The notes below the pieces were generated by a model, which was not told where the DNA came from, made no database searches, and worked only from the letters and a program-made list of their open reading frames with translations. Below are positions 54,819-64,000 of a stretch of 64,000 bases of DNA, one piece after another (the stretch's first letter is position 1; the number at the start of each line of letters is the position of its first letter). A program made the translations under genes and the position numbers. The DNA is from Akkermansiaceae bacterium (lineage in GTDB: Bacteria > Verrucomicrobiota > Verrucomicrobiia > Verrucomicrobiales > Akkermansiaceae): assembly GCA_029253285.1 (NCBI GenBank), contig JAQWZU010000067.1, positions 62,001-126,000 of the forward strand, written 5' to 3'.

Positions 54819-57294
54819 TGCGTTGGATTGGTTTTTTTCGGTAGATGAAGGAATCCGAGGTCAACAAAGACAGGACGACCATTTTAAAACTGCCACCGTT
54901 TTTCACGTAAGCGGTTTCAGCATCGATTAAAGTTTGTGAATCGGAAAGCATTTCATTTCGCCCCATAAAGTAGCGGAAGGCATGCCTAATGATCGACTGC
55001 TGGACTCTACGGGACTTGGCGAGCCGATCAATCAACTCAAAGGCATCTTTGACCTCTCCGTCCAATGCCATATCACCTGTCCCTTCGAGGAATCCGACCG
55101 AATTCAAGGGCTTGGTCTTGTAAGTATGCTCACCAAACTTCCCCTGCCCCTTTTTAAGGACATTTTCAGGATGCTCCAGGGATTCGCTCAAACGATAGCG
55201 GCCAAAGTCATCGAAGACCTCAAAAGTCAACCCGAGCGGATTCATTTGCACGTGACACTTCCAGCACTCTTCCTTCGAAGTCACGCCCTCCAACCTTTCA
55301 CGCAAGGTGCGATGGTGATCCTCCGGAATTTGCGCATCCACCGTAATGGGGACATCCGGCACATAGCCCGCGAGCAGTTTTTCACGAACCCACCTTCCGC
55401 GCCGCACCGGATCAGTCTCAGTATTTTGGGAATGCGCCACCAACCAAGCCGGATGAGTCAGGATTCCTTTCCGATTGGGGATCTGAAACGGCTGTGTCGT
55501 TGGAAAGTCCCAGTAATCCTGATCGGTGTATTTCCCATTTCCTCCAATCGGCCCACTGCCAGCTGATTTCGGCAAGCTATAAACCTCGGCATAACTGAAC
55601 TTCTGTCCGCCGTGATAAAACCACGGAGATGTCGCCGGAGTAATTCCACGACCAAAGGTCACTTTGAAATACTGCATGAACCTCTGAAAGTCTCTCCCGG
55701 TTCGCCTATCGTCGACCTTGGTAATCTTAATCGCCTTCAGTACCTCACGATACTTTTCAAAATTCTCCGCAACAAATTTCTTGGGGTCGTCCTCCCATCC
55801 GGTGTCCTTCAGCCCTTCCCAAACCGCTTTCCAACTCGCGATGATTTTCGCCCCTTCTTCATTATTGTGACGATGAAGCACAAAAAACTCATCCGTCGTA
55901 AGGAGCTTCTCAAAGACATCTTGATCCTCCTTCAGAACCCAATCAACCACCTTGTCGGCCTCATTGGTCACCCAACCCGCCGTTCCGGAATAGCCTCTCG
56001 CAGAATTCATAAACGCACCGCCACTTCGGGCGGTATCCTTAAAAACCTTGGTGCTATTTGGATAACCGAAGAACTCGCGGAAGAAGCGATTGATCTTCGG
56101 GTGGGACACTTTGTGTGAGCGCAGATGCAGGCCATTCACCGTCGGGTCTGCCTCCCCGAAAAATGCTTTCTCATCCTTAAGCAAACGCAGCACTTCCCGT
56201 CGATAATCCTCCTTTGTATTCAACCGACCTTCCTCCGCCGCCCTGACCAGAGCTTCGTCAGGGTTGCGGTCGCTGAGTGCATAGGCAATAGCGTAGCTCG
56301 CTTCCCGGGGAGACAACTTCCGGCGCCCTTCTTGATCCAATTCGCCATCCCCAAACTCAAGGCGATACATAAACTCCGACTTCAGCAGCACACTCACCAA
56401 CATCTGGCGCAAGCCTTCGGTATTCCCACCCAGCGCAATACTCTCCTTCAAAAGCGCGAGGTGATTCTTCAACTCCTCCTCGCTGGCCCGGCGCTGGAGC
56501 ACACATTGATACTGCGCGTGGATCGCCGAAGCCATTTCTGTCTCAGTCGGAGCTGATTTCTGAGTAACAATCACCGAGAATGCTTCCGGAGTATTCCCCG
56601 GGCGCCACTTGTCTTTGGGGTTCTCGAATTCGTTTGCCTTCAGCTCCCCATTTTTAACCCGCGCCTCCCTGAGCTGCTTTCGCGAAATCCAATCGGCGTT
56701 CGTCAACATCGTCAACAAATGTCCACCATCCAGAGTCGTAGTGTCGTAATAACGAACACCGGCATGGTCCGGAAGAATGATCGGAACGGTCACCCCATAA
56801 AAAGTCCGCTGACGCCCTTTCGCTTCAAGCCCGAAAACGGCATTGACTCGCTCAATAAAAATCTGGGGACTCACCAACCATCTCCGGGAAGGTGTGAAGG
56901 GCTTCCCTTTAATCTCACCACTGAAGAGTTTCTCATGATCCACATAGTTCCCGTAATTTGGATAGCGCAACTTATCTTCCAAAGTCGACGCATTATGCTT
57001 CTTCAACTCACCCGCTACCCAAACGAGCATTTCCTTGCGCTCCGAGACACCCGGTTGCTTCTTTTTCTTCTTTGGAGGCATCTGCTCGAAATAAAGCTGC
57101 TCCTGAATCTTGTTGAAGACATCGAGCCGCACCTCCAGCGGAAGCGTGTCCAATTGATCCAGCCGGAGACCGCCCTTCTGCTCCCATTCGTCATGACAGG
57201 AATGACAGTAATTCTCGAGAAACTTCTCCGGTTCGATGGCCATCGCGGGCAGGAACGACAAAGCAGTAAAAATAATGCCCCATCGTTTTCTCAT
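54811..57294 (-). CDS. DUF1592/DUF1588-type secreted cytochrome-like protein (copy 3, divergent)
   Basis: Predicted 827 aa from the ATG at 57294, which starts a signal peptide (RWGIIFTALSFLPAMA); a longer frame runs to 57372. ENYCHSCHDEWEQKGG near residue 25 is a CxxCH motif. The middle (ALSDRNPDEALVRAAEEGRL) and the end (HPAWLVAHSQNTETDPVRRG, then EECWKCHVQMNPLG with a second CxxCH) fit DUF1592/1588, and DUF1585 follows. The typical DUF1587 block is not obvious, so this is a divergent form. It heads the four-gene chain down to 49568. Confidence 0.82.
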   Translation of the reverse strand: MRKRWGIIFTALSFLPAMAIEPEKFLENYCHSCHDEWEQKGGLRLDQLDTLPLEVRLDVFNKIQEQLYFEQMPPKKKKKQPGVSERKEMLVWVAGELKKHNASTLEDKLRYPNYGNYVDHEKLFSGEIKGKPFTPSRRWLVSPQIFIERVNAVFGLEAKGRQRTFYGVTVPIILPDHAGVRYYDTTTLDGGHLLTMLTNADWISRKQLREARVKNGELKANEFENPKDKWRPGNTPEAFSVIVTQKSAPTETEMASAIHAQYQCVLQRRASEEELKNHLALLKESIALGGNTEGLRQMLVSVLLKSEFMYRLEFGDGELDQEGRRKLSPREASYAIAYALSDRNPDEALVRAAEEGRLNTKEDYRREVLRLLKDEKAFFGEADPTVNGLHLRSHKVSHPKINRFFREFFGYPNSTKVFKDTARSGGAFMNSARGYSGTAGWVTNEADKVVDWVLKEDQDVFEKLLTTDEFFVLHRHNNEEGAKIIASWKAVWEGLKDTGWEDDPKKFVAENFEKYREVLKAIKITKVDDRRTGRDFQRFMQYFKVTFGRGITPATSPWFYHGGQKFSYAEVYSLPKSAGSGPIGGNGKYTDQDYWDFPTTQPFQIPNRKGILTHPAWLVAHSQNTETDPVRRGRWVREKLLAGYVPDVPITVDAQIPEDHHRTLRERLEGVTSKEECWKCHVQMNPLGLTFEVFDDFGRYRLSESLEHPENVLKKGQGKFGEHTYKTKPLNSVGFLEGTGDMALDGEVKDAFELIDRLAKSRRVQQSIIRHAFRYFMGRNEMLSDSQTLIDAETAYVKNGGSFKMVVLSLLTSDSFIYRKKPIQRNE

Positions 57295-57456
57295 GCCAGT
57301 GAGACGGATTGGAAAAGATCGAAAAGCCATAGCAAACGACAAGAACGGCACCCCGTCCCCATCCCCCGCCAATCAACGAGAGCAAACAGAATTCTGCAAC
57401 TAAAATCAGCCCACTAACCCTGATTAAAAACGATCAGGATTATCCACTTCGCCCAA

Positions 57457-58893
57457 TTACCCGAAGACATCCATCACCGCTTTTCCGTGACCGTCCTTGG
57501 TCGCAAAGAAAGGACGCTTTTCGACATCGAAAGCTGTCTTGGGGCTGATACCCATCGCCGTGAAAATCGTGGCGTGGAGATCTTCCACAGGAACCGGGTT
57601 CTCCACTGCGAGCAAGGGCCGTTCATCCGCAGTCTTCCCGTAGAGTCCGCCCTTTTTCACTCCCCCGCCAAACATCGCCACACTCGTTCCACCAGTGAAG
57701 TGCCGGTGAAGGCCATATTGCTTCATCTCCGTGAGCTTGTCAGTCCGAGCACGGGATTGATCCTTGGCATTCGACCCGGGCCTTCCTTCGATCATCATGT
57801 CCCGGCTGAATTCACTCGCGATCACTACGAGCGTCCGGTCCAGCAATCCCCGCTCCTCCAAATCCAGAATCAACTGCGCAATCGGCGCGTCGATTTCCTT
57901 CTTTAAGCGATCCACCGTAGAGTGCCCGTTTTCGTGAGTATCAAAGTGGACAAAAGGAATATATTCAGTCGTCACTTCGACAAAGCGCGCGCCCTCCTCA
58001 ACCAGACGACGCGCCAAAAGACATCCCTGTCCAAAACGACCGGTGTCATATTTCTCAACCGATTCCTTGGGTTCGAGTGTCAGGTCAAAAGCGCCTTTCT
58101 CTTTCGATTGTAACAAGCGATGCGCCGACTCCATCGAACGCAACATCGACTCCTGCTGAAAGTCGCTCATGTATTCCCGGTTGGGATTCTGATCGATGAG
58201 CTTTTTAAAATACTTGTAGCGATTCGCAAAGCGCCCCGGCTCCATCCCTTTCGGCGGCTGTACCGAGAGCACGGCATCCTTAGGATAAGGAAGATTCATT
58301 GGCCCAAATTCCGATCCAAAAAAACCACCCGTGGTGAACGCTTTGAGTTCTTCTTTTTCGCCAACTCCTTCGAGTCGTTGCCCGATGTTAATGAAAGGCG
58401 GGATGACAGGATTCTTTGGACCCAACACCTTGCCCATCCAGGCCCCAATATGCGGAGCAGCCACCGTGAGCGGCGGAACATATCCGGTATGCCAATGATA
58501 CTGATGACGGGAGTGCAAAATGTGCCCGAGGTCGGGCTGCACTGCAGACCGAATCAAAGTGCCCCGGTCCATCACCTGGGCGATCTTCTCCATCCCCTTG
58601 GTGATCTTGATGTTGTCCACCGCAGTATCGATAGCCGGGAAAGTGCTCAGGATCTTATCAACCTCCAGACCCTTCTCATAGGGAAAGTAGCGTTTCGGAT
58701 CAAAGGTATCCGGCGCGGCCATTCCACCGGCAAGCCAAATCAAAATACAGGAATCGGCCTTCGCTTCCGGATGCTTCACCTCGGCAGAATCCGCCAGGGC
58801 TCTCGCTCCGCTACCACCCAATGCGGCCAGCGAAGCAGCGCTCAACTTTTTGACGAAATCTCGTCGCGTTCTTTGTTCTTCCGGAGTCATCAT
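57457..58893 (-). CDS. DUF1501 secreted protein
   Basis: Predicted 478 aa from the ATG at 58893; the open frame runs further upstream, but the region beyond overlaps the neighbouring gene. QRTRRDFVKKLSAASLAALG is a twin-arginine signal. IWLAGGMAAPDTFDPK, HSRHQYHWHTGYVP and LVVIASEFSRDMMIEG match DUF1501 (PF07394), a family related to alkaline phosphatase/sulfatase folds. It starts one base after the stop of its DUF1549/DUF1553 partner. Function unknown. Confidence 0.9.
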   Translation of the reverse strand: MMTPEEQRTRRDFVKKLSAASLAALGGSGARALADSAEVKHPEAKADSCILIWLAGGMAAPDTFDPKRYFPYEKGLEVDKILSTFPAIDTAVDNIKITKGMEKIAQVMDRGTLIRSAVQPDLGHILHSRHQYHWHTGYVPPLTVAAPHIGAWMGKVLGPKNPVIPPFINIGQRLEGVGEKEELKAFTTGGFFGSEFGPMNLPYPKDAVLSVQPPKGMEPGRFANRYKYFKKLIDQNPNREYMSDFQQESMLRSMESAHRLLQSKEKGAFDLTLEPKESVEKYDTGRFGQGCLLARRLVEEGARFVEVTTEYIPFVHFDTHENGHSTVDRLKKEIDAPIAQLILDLEERGLLDRTLVVIASEFSRDMMIEGRPGSNAKDQSRARTDKLTEMKQYGLHRHFTGGTSVAMFGGGVKKGGLYGKTADERPLLAVENPVPVEDLHATIFTAMGISPKTAFDVEKRPFFATKDGHGKAVMDVFG

Positions 58894-58894
58894 C

Positions 58895-61258
58895 TTAACG
58901 AACGATTTGGTATTCAGGTTGCATGAAGACGAGCCAGAGCAGGTCTTCGATCGATTGCGCATCACGACCATCGCCAATGACACTCGATAAAACCTTACGC
59001 TCTCCCGCCAAAGGAGCACGCGAAAAGGCATGACGAAAAACCCAATCGACCATCTCGCCACTCTCCTCACCCTTTCTCGCGAATGCCTGCGCGCCCCTCT
59101 GCATGTGATTCGCCATCAAGTCTCCATTCGCCAAGTCAATCGCCTGCAAAGTCGTCAAATCACGAGGCCGCGAGGTCACCACCTGATCCCGATGCGGCCG
59201 TCCGAGCGAGCGCATGAGAAAATCATTCTTCACCAAGGCCGCTCTCACCGGCGGGATATTACCGCCTCCACTCACCGCAAGAATCTGTTTCGGATCTAGA
59301 ATCTTCCCCCAGGGCCCCGTCGAGTGATCGTGCAATTCCGCAGCCGACTTCCATTGTCCTCCCGGCGGCCGGGCCTGCCACGAGCCATCAGAAATCACCG
59401 CGACCTGCTTTCCTCGCCGAGTCATGGCAATCTCGCCAATAAAACCCGCCGAGCCACCAAACATCTCGGCGTCCACTTCGATCAAATTATCACCCTTCCT
59501 CAAAGCCTTGGTCAAATCCGCCACCACCGGCTTCTGCCAGTCCTGCGAAGACACCACCTTTACCCCATTTACCTTCATCACGAAGGCATTGTCGCAAGTC
59601 GCGATCAGCCTCGCTGCTGCGGGAACCTCAGTGAGCTTGAGGGTCTTTCGAAGCTGCGATTTTTTTCCGGTCTTCCCCTGATGCCAAATCCACTTGGCCG
59701 AAATCGGCTGAGGCTTGATACTCGTCTTCGTCGATTTCTTCTCATCCGGAATCGTCCGATCAACCTTTCCCGCCGCTTTACCCGCAGAAACTCCGCTCAC
59801 TTGCCAGATCGTATCGAGCAGTTGCTCGGCCGTCATCCGCTTCGCGATCGGACCGCGATATTGATAATCCTCCCCAGGTTCTTTTTCCAGTATCACACTC
59901 CGCGACTGATAAGCCTTCGAGTTCATGATAAAGCGCACGAGCTTTTTCAAATCGTATCCATCCTCGGCAAATCGCACCGCCAGATAATCGAGCAAGTCCT
60001 CGTTCCACGGCCTGGAATCAAGAGCGTCGACCGGATGAGCAATCCCCCGCCCCATCAATCGCTCCCAGTATCGATTCACCAAAGTCCGCGTGAATCTGCC
60101 ATTCCCCTCATGCGTCATGAGCCCGGCCAATTGCTTCAGCCGCTCGTTCTTCGGAGCCTTTGGATCAACATTTCCCAATTCGGGGAAAATCCACTTCGCG
60201 GTCGCCATTTGCCCCGTCGGTTTGTCGCAACGATGCAGCTCCAATTTCTGATCCGAAAAAATGGCCGCCAAATTATAGGCTTCCTCTAATTTCCATCGAT
60301 CAATGAAGCTGTCATGACAGCTTGCGCACTTCATGTTGATCCCGAGAAAGACCTGCGAGATATTCTGCGAAAACTGAATCTCACGCGTCTGGCTCGAATT
60401 CACATCGCCCCGCCATTTGATCCCATTGATGAATCCCTCCGAGGCTGCCGTCGGCGAAATCAATTCTCTCACAAACTGATCATACGCTTTGTTCTCCCGC
60501 AGCGATTGATAAAGCCACCCCGTGATCTGCTTCCGCCCCCCGGTGATAAAGCCCGTCCCGGTATAATCATTTCGCAACAAGTCATTCCACATCGTCAGCC
60601 AGTGATCGGCATAGGCAATGTCCCGTGCCAGCAAGCGATCAATCGCCTTGGCCTTCTTATCCAAATCCGAGTCCTTCAGGAATGACTCCAACTCCGCCGG
60701 GGTCGGCAGTAATCCCACAATATCCAGAGTAGCCCGACGCAGGAAAACCGCATCTGGAGCCAAGCCCCTAATCGTCACTTTCTGCTTCGCCATCCCGGCA
60801 TCCAAAATCCGGTCGATCGGATGATCCCGCCCCTGATGCGCCAAAGGCAATTTTACCTTCCGCGGTTTTAAGGGCGGCTCCCACGACGACTCACCCAGAG
60901 TAATCCCGTCCTCCCAGGGAAGGCCTTCATTGATCCACCTCTCCAAAATCTCAATTTCCTGCACCTCCAGCCTCGGCCCTTTGGGAGGCATCCACTCATC
61001 ATCATCCTTTGAGTGAATCAACTTGATCATCAAGCTCTCCTTCGCCTTCCCCGAAATCGCGACCTCTCCAAATTCCGATCCCGCCAAAAGCTCCGCGCGC
61101 GTGTTGATCGACAGCCCGCCCTTCTTCTTGGTGCCCGTATGACATTCCGTGCAATGCTTCCGAAGCACCGGCATCACTTCGTGCACAAAGTCCACTTCTC
61201 CCTTCGCCAGCGACGACAACCCAAGCAGGAAAACCCCTCTGACAAAAAAACCTCTCAC
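58895..61258 (-). CDS. PSCyt1/DUF1549/DUF1553 secreted cytochrome-like protein with inserted beta-sandwich
   Basis: Predicted 787 aa, signal peptide in the first 20 residues. HCTECHTGTKKKGG near residue 36 is the first CxxCH (PSCyt1); DUF1549 spans about 150-360 with a second motif MKCASCHDSFIDRWKLE near 312; DUF1553 starts near 375 with GRFTRTLVNRYWERLMGRG. Between about 515 and 615 an extra module, SAKWIWHQGKTGKKSQLRK to KGDNLIEVDAEM, resembles the N-terminal beta-sandwich of alpha-L-rhamnosidases and splits DUF1553. It is one base from its DUF1501 partner. The family is thought to be exported and haem-binding; role unknown. Confidence 0.88.
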   Translation of the reverse strand: MRGFFVRGVFLLGLSSLAKGEVDFVHEVMPVLRKHCTECHTGTKKKGGLSINTRAELLAGSEFGEVAISGKAKESLMIKLIHSKDDDEWMPPKGPRLEVQEIEILERWINEGLPWEDGITLGESSWEPPLKPRKVKLPLAHQGRDHPIDRILDAGMAKQKVTIRGLAPDAVFLRRATLDIVGLLPTPAELESFLKDSDLDKKAKAIDRLLARDIAYADHWLTMWNDLLRNDYTGTGFITGGRKQITGWLYQSLRENKAYDQFVRELISPTAASEGFINGIKWRGDVNSSQTREIQFSQNISQVFLGINMKCASCHDSFIDRWKLEEAYNLAAIFSDQKLELHRCDKPTGQMATAKWIFPELGNVDPKAPKNERLKQLAGLMTHEGNGRFTRTLVNRYWERLMGRGIAHPVDALDSRPWNEDLLDYLAVRFAEDGYDLKKLVRFIMNSKAYQSRSVILEKEPGEDYQYRGPIAKRMTAEQLLDTIWQVSGVSAGKAAGKVDRTIPDEKKSTKTSIKPQPISAKWIWHQGKTGKKSQLRKTLKLTEVPAAARLIATCDNAFVMKVNGVKVVSSQDWQKPVVADLTKALRKGDNLIEVDAEMFGGSAGFIGEIAMTRRGKQVAVISDGSWQARPPGGQWKSAAELHDHSTGPWGKILDPKQILAVSGGGNIPPVRAALVKNDFLMRSLGRPHRDQVVTSRPRDLTTLQAIDLANGDLMANHMQRGAQAFARKGEESGEMVDWVFRHAFSRAPLAGERKVLSSVIGDGRDAQSIEDLLWLVFMQPEYQIVR

Positions 61259-61287
61259 TCTCTGAAACCTACGGGTGAATTCGGATT

Positions 61288-63552
61288 CTATTTCACTTCG
61301 CGAAACGGTATTTCACGAGCGGTCAACCAGACGACAGGTTTGAGATCATTTCCACCGCCTTTCATCCCCAAAAGAAACACTTCCAAATCCTGTCCGAGGT
61401 GAGACCTATCAAGCGGGAAGTAGTAGGTGTAACCCGACTTCTGACGTCTGGCGGGATACTCCCAGGCATTGGCGGGATATGATGCCGCGCGGTCGGCAGC
61501 TCCGATCAAACGATCGCCCATCTTAATCGCAGCATACGCGCCCTCTTCACCGTGGGCACCTTCCACAGCAACACACAGGTAGGAAGTTGGCGTAATCTCG
61601 TCTACGGAAACCTTCGTTGACCAAGCCTTGTCCGCCGGAAGCTCACTCGGATGAGAGAAGAGATTATTGGCGCTCCATCCTTCACGAGAAAGCATCGTCT
61701 TCCCCTTCCATGCTTCGATTTCCGAAATTCGTTCAGGCGATCCCTTCATCCGAAAATAGCGCCACTGTCCTCCGAATGGGGGGTAAATATTCATGCGCGC
61801 TCCGTCCTGGATCATCTCCTCCGCAGAGGTCCACGACTTGAGATCCCGGCTGAATTCAGATCCTTTAATCTCATTATTGATGAGAGTGCGATTGTTGCCC
61901 TGGGTTTTAATCGTCAGATAATCGAAATCCTTCACTCCTCCAAAATCGACCCGAAGGCATCCCCCCTGTAAACGTCGATCCCGACCAACCGCGTAGGTAT
62001 CAAATACCGTCGTGAGATCACCATCAAACATGAACTGATCCCACAAGGCCCGCGACTTGATCAGAGCCTGCCCGACAAACGCATCTCGCGCATTTTTCAC
62101 CGCCGGAACCTTGCTCGGCCCCGAACGGTCGAGACTGCGAATCTCCAGCGCGTTGTTATCAGCGGTAAACATCGTGCTTTCATAAAGCGACTCCCAATCT
62201 CCGGGAACATCACAAGAAGCCAGCTCACCGAGTTTACGGTGCCAGGGTTTCTTAAGATTTAATCGTTCCAGTTTTTGAATCACCGGTTTCTGTCCATCAA
62301 CATTCTTGATGACGCGATAAGGCCCACTCGCCAGCGACGGCTCCGAACACTCTTCCGTCGTCACGAGTAGAAGCAAGCTCCGGAATGGGTGCACCGTCAC
62401 CTTGATTGAATCGGAACTCTTCAAGCCCTTCCCGAGAATCTCTTCATAAGGATGGAACAAGCGTGCCTCGCGTCCCCTGCCACCTTTCAGACCGATACTT
62501 TCATCAAGAGCCACCTCATAGGTGATCGACTCCCAGGTTAAATTACGCAGCGTGATCAAGCGCGTCTTGTCATCACCCCGCGAAACGGCATGCCTGCCAT
62601 ACTTCTCTTCCGGCAAAACCATTCCCTTGATCAAAATATCCCGGTAGCGCTTATGGAGATTAAAAATCCGCGCGAGCTTGGGATACTCATCGTCACGAAG
62701 AAACCAAGGACTCCCATACAACTCCGGAGCCAAAATCATGGAACGATTGAAAGCCTGCAAAATAAGATCGTCTTCCCAGAAATCGAGACAGGAGGAAAGA
62801 CATACGCCGTGGTCTTCCGCAAGACGCTTCAACTCCGGTGGCAAGCCACGACCCAGCGCCTTCGCCCGGTTGTGAGGGGCCGTCATATTGTTCGACATGT
62901 GCACGTCGATGTAAGTCTCCGCTCCCTGCCACAGAAAAGTCGTCGCGTGGGGCTCGGCTGGCCCAAGATTTAAGCGATGATTTAGCAGGATTAGATCAGG
63001 GCTATGCTTCCGGCATTCCTTCATCAATTCGATAAAGTCCGGCTGCTTCTCTGTCCGCAGCTGCCCGCACACCGCATCCATTTTAAAGAGCGCAAATTCG
63101 TGATCGCGGCAAAGCGATGAGAGAAAATCGATCCGCGCCTTCTTCTCGGCATCGGTATCTCCAAAGCCATCCGGCCCCAACCAAACCCCAAGCCTTCCGC
63201 CAAATTTCTTCGCCTGATCCGCCAAGGGACCAAAGCCATTGGGGAACTGTCCCTTAAACTTCCGCGTCGTCGGCTTGCCGTAGTATCGCGGCGCGTCAAT
63301 CGCGCCGGCATCAAAGGCATAAATATCGAGCACCATACCATACTCGTCTTTCATCCACTGGAAGAACGCCAGGTTGGCCTCGGTCTGTCCCGGTGCCGGG
63401 CCTTCATTGGTATTATTGATCCACGAGAAATAGTGCGACCGCGACGGAGAACTCTCATCAGCCCCCGGATAAACTTCCTGAGCCGGCAAAGGCGTCATCA
63501 ACGACGCCAGCCCAAAGATCAAACCAACAGATCGATTCCAATATTGTCTCAT
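61288..63552 (-). CDS. Putative alpha-galactosidase-like glycoside hydrolase (clan GH-D type)
   Basis: Predicted 754 aa from the ATG at 63552, starting a signal peptide (NRSVGLIFGLASLMTPLPAQ). The barrel contains HYFSWINNTNEGP, FGGRLGVWLGPDGFGD and FALFKMDAVCG; the last has the KxD of clan GH-D, where the Asp is the usual nucleophile. A catalytic acid was not pinned down. The C-terminal third (residues about 450-754) is beta-rich and contains a discoidin-like block (FDYLTIKTQGNNRTLINNE) and a final carbohydrate-binding-like module. It lies 29 bases upstream of the DUF1549 gene, in the same direction. Secreted; galactoside or related substrate likely, family to be confirmed. Confidence 0.72.
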   Translation of the reverse strand: MRQYWNRSVGLIFGLASLMTPLPAQEVYPGADESSPSRSHYFSWINNTNEGPAPGQTEANLAFFQWMKDEYGMVLDIYAFDAGAIDAPRYYGKPTTRKFKGQFPNGFGPLADQAKKFGGRLGVWLGPDGFGDTDAEKKARIDFLSSLCRDHEFALFKMDAVCGQLRTEKQPDFIELMKECRKHSPDLILLNHRLNLGPAEPHATTFLWQGAETYIDVHMSNNMTAPHNRAKALGRGLPPELKRLAEDHGVCLSSCLDFWEDDLILQAFNRSMILAPELYGSPWFLRDDEYPKLARIFNLHKRYRDILIKGMVLPEEKYGRHAVSRGDDKTRLITLRNLTWESITYEVALDESIGLKGGRGREARLFHPYEEILGKGLKSSDSIKVTVHPFRSLLLLVTTEECSEPSLASGPYRVIKNVDGQKPVIQKLERLNLKKPWHRKLGELASCDVPGDWESLYESTMFTADNNALEIRSLDRSGPSKVPAVKNARDAFVGQALIKSRALWDQFMFDGDLTTVFDTYAVGRDRRLQGGCLRVDFGGVKDFDYLTIKTQGNNRTLINNEIKGSEFSRDLKSWTSAEEMIQDGARMNIYPPFGGQWRYFRMKGSPERISEIEAWKGKTMLSREGWSANNLFSHPSELPADKAWSTKVSVDEITPTSYLCVAVEGAHGEEGAYAAIKMGDRLIGAADRAASYPANAWEYPARRQKSGYTYYFPLDRSHLGQDLEVFLLGMKGGGNDLKPVVWLTAREIPFREVK

Positions 63553-63626
63553 AAATAAATTGATAGAGAACTCCGTTGGCTCCGAACAGCAGGAACTCAG
63601 CATCCGCTCATCCAGCACCGATAATC

Positions 63627-64000
63627 CTATGGAGCTTCCACTCTCACGAAGTCAACCGGATCCCCCGCCAGCGTCAGCTGAACCTTACCCAATCCATCCT
63701 CATTGGTCGTGAGCAAACTACCATCGGCAACCGTTCCAGCGTCATTCTCTTCGTCCCCCTGGGAAAGACTATTGATCTCGGTTCCAGCTCCAAAATCGAG
63801 CGTCGACGATGACACAAACCGGTATCCGGTATCCGCCCTCCCCTCGATCACCAGCTCCCAAACCCCATCGCCAACTGAAACAAAAGAAATGATTTCAGGA
63901 ACATCAACGGGCCCGGACCCGGTTCCGATATCGAGGTGAAACACAAAATCCCGCCTCGCGTCATCATTGATTTCGGCAGGATCACCATCCGCCCTGTTAT
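63627..64000 (-). CDS. Secreted beta-rich protein, C-terminal end (5' end outside window)
   Basis: The frame is open to the window edge, giving about 123 visible codons. ADGDPAEINDDARRDFVFHL is followed by WELVIEGRADTGYRFVSS and a final DPVDFVRVEAP. The style is that of C-terminal modules of verrucomicrobial extracellular proteins with LVIEGxADTxYxF blocks. No family was recognised. It lies upstream of the glycoside hydrolase on the same strand. Confidence 0.6.
   Translation of the reverse strand, partial: NRADGDPAEINDDARRDFVFHLDIGTGSGPVDVPEIISFVSVGDGVWELVIEGRADTGYRFVSSSTLDFGAGTEINSLSQGDEENDAGTVADGSLLTTNEDGLGKVQLTLAGDPVDFVRVEAP

Noticed and set aside
1-64000. CRISPR array, tRNA, rRNA, insertion sequence or prophage
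   Set aside because: No regular spaced repeats, tRNA-like cloverleaf, rRNA-conserved segments, transposase or phage genes were recognised; tRNAscan and Rfam searches would settle the RNA part.

Overview
The window looks like a chromosomal segment from a Gram-negative bacterium of the Planctomycetota-Verrucomicrobiota group, most likely a free-living or marine verrucomicrobium. The evidence is the set of families: several secreted CxxCH (cytochrome-c-like) proteins with DUF1587/1592/1588/1585 or DUF1549/DUF1553 domains, each followed by a TAT-exported DUF1552 or DUF1501 protein; one PEP-CTERM protein; many lipoproteins and signal-peptide proteins with carbohydrate-binding-like modules; and a fused metal permease-DtxR protein. 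No rRNA, tRNA, CRISPR array, insertion sequence or prophage was recognised. Taxonomy is inferred from family content only.

Layout, 1-20 kb (mostly core metabolism). A truncated sodium:solute symporter is followed by a zinc-ribbon membrane protein. A tightly overlapping minus-strand operon tyrA-aroA-cmk-plsC comes next, then a lipoprotein with its own terminator. A LuxE-like/LuxC-like pair is translationally coupled and has no luciferase genes near it. Then come a DUF2141 protein, an APC permease, a DUF5077/DUF3472 secreted protein, rlmN, a UDP-glucuronate decarboxylase and a Prc/Tsp protease. leuC and leuD are separated by a TraB/GumN-family gene, and a strong terminator closes that operon.

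Layout, 20-28 kb. A PEP-CTERM protein and a coiled-coil protein precede a five-gene Zn/Mn ABC transporter operon (substrate-binding lipoprotein, ATPase, permease fused to a DtxR-like domain, outer-membrane-type protein, second permease). The operon is headed by a palindromic operator candidate. A beta-CASP metallo-hydrolase follows.

Layout, 28-64 kb (accessory, secretome-rich). A first cytochrome-like/DUF1552 pair is followed by small metabolic genes (RidA, a TIM-barrel isomerase-like protein, a second DUF3472-like protein, a spermidine-synthase-like protein) and two large convergent modular secreted proteins. Next are an SGNH hydrolase, a compositionally distinct formyltransferase, an FG-GAP protein with a HExxH peptidase, and a cytoplasmic-phosphoesterase/TM/LamG/autotransporter-strand fusion. 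Last comes a long minus-strand array from about 63.6 to 49.6 kb: an alpha-galactosidase-like glycoside hydrolase, then three cytochrome-like/TAT-protein pairs whose last four genes overlap end to start. The most system-like, poorly understood parts are this chained array, the phosphoesterase fusion, the metal operon with its built-in sensor domain, and the orphan LuxE/LuxC pair.
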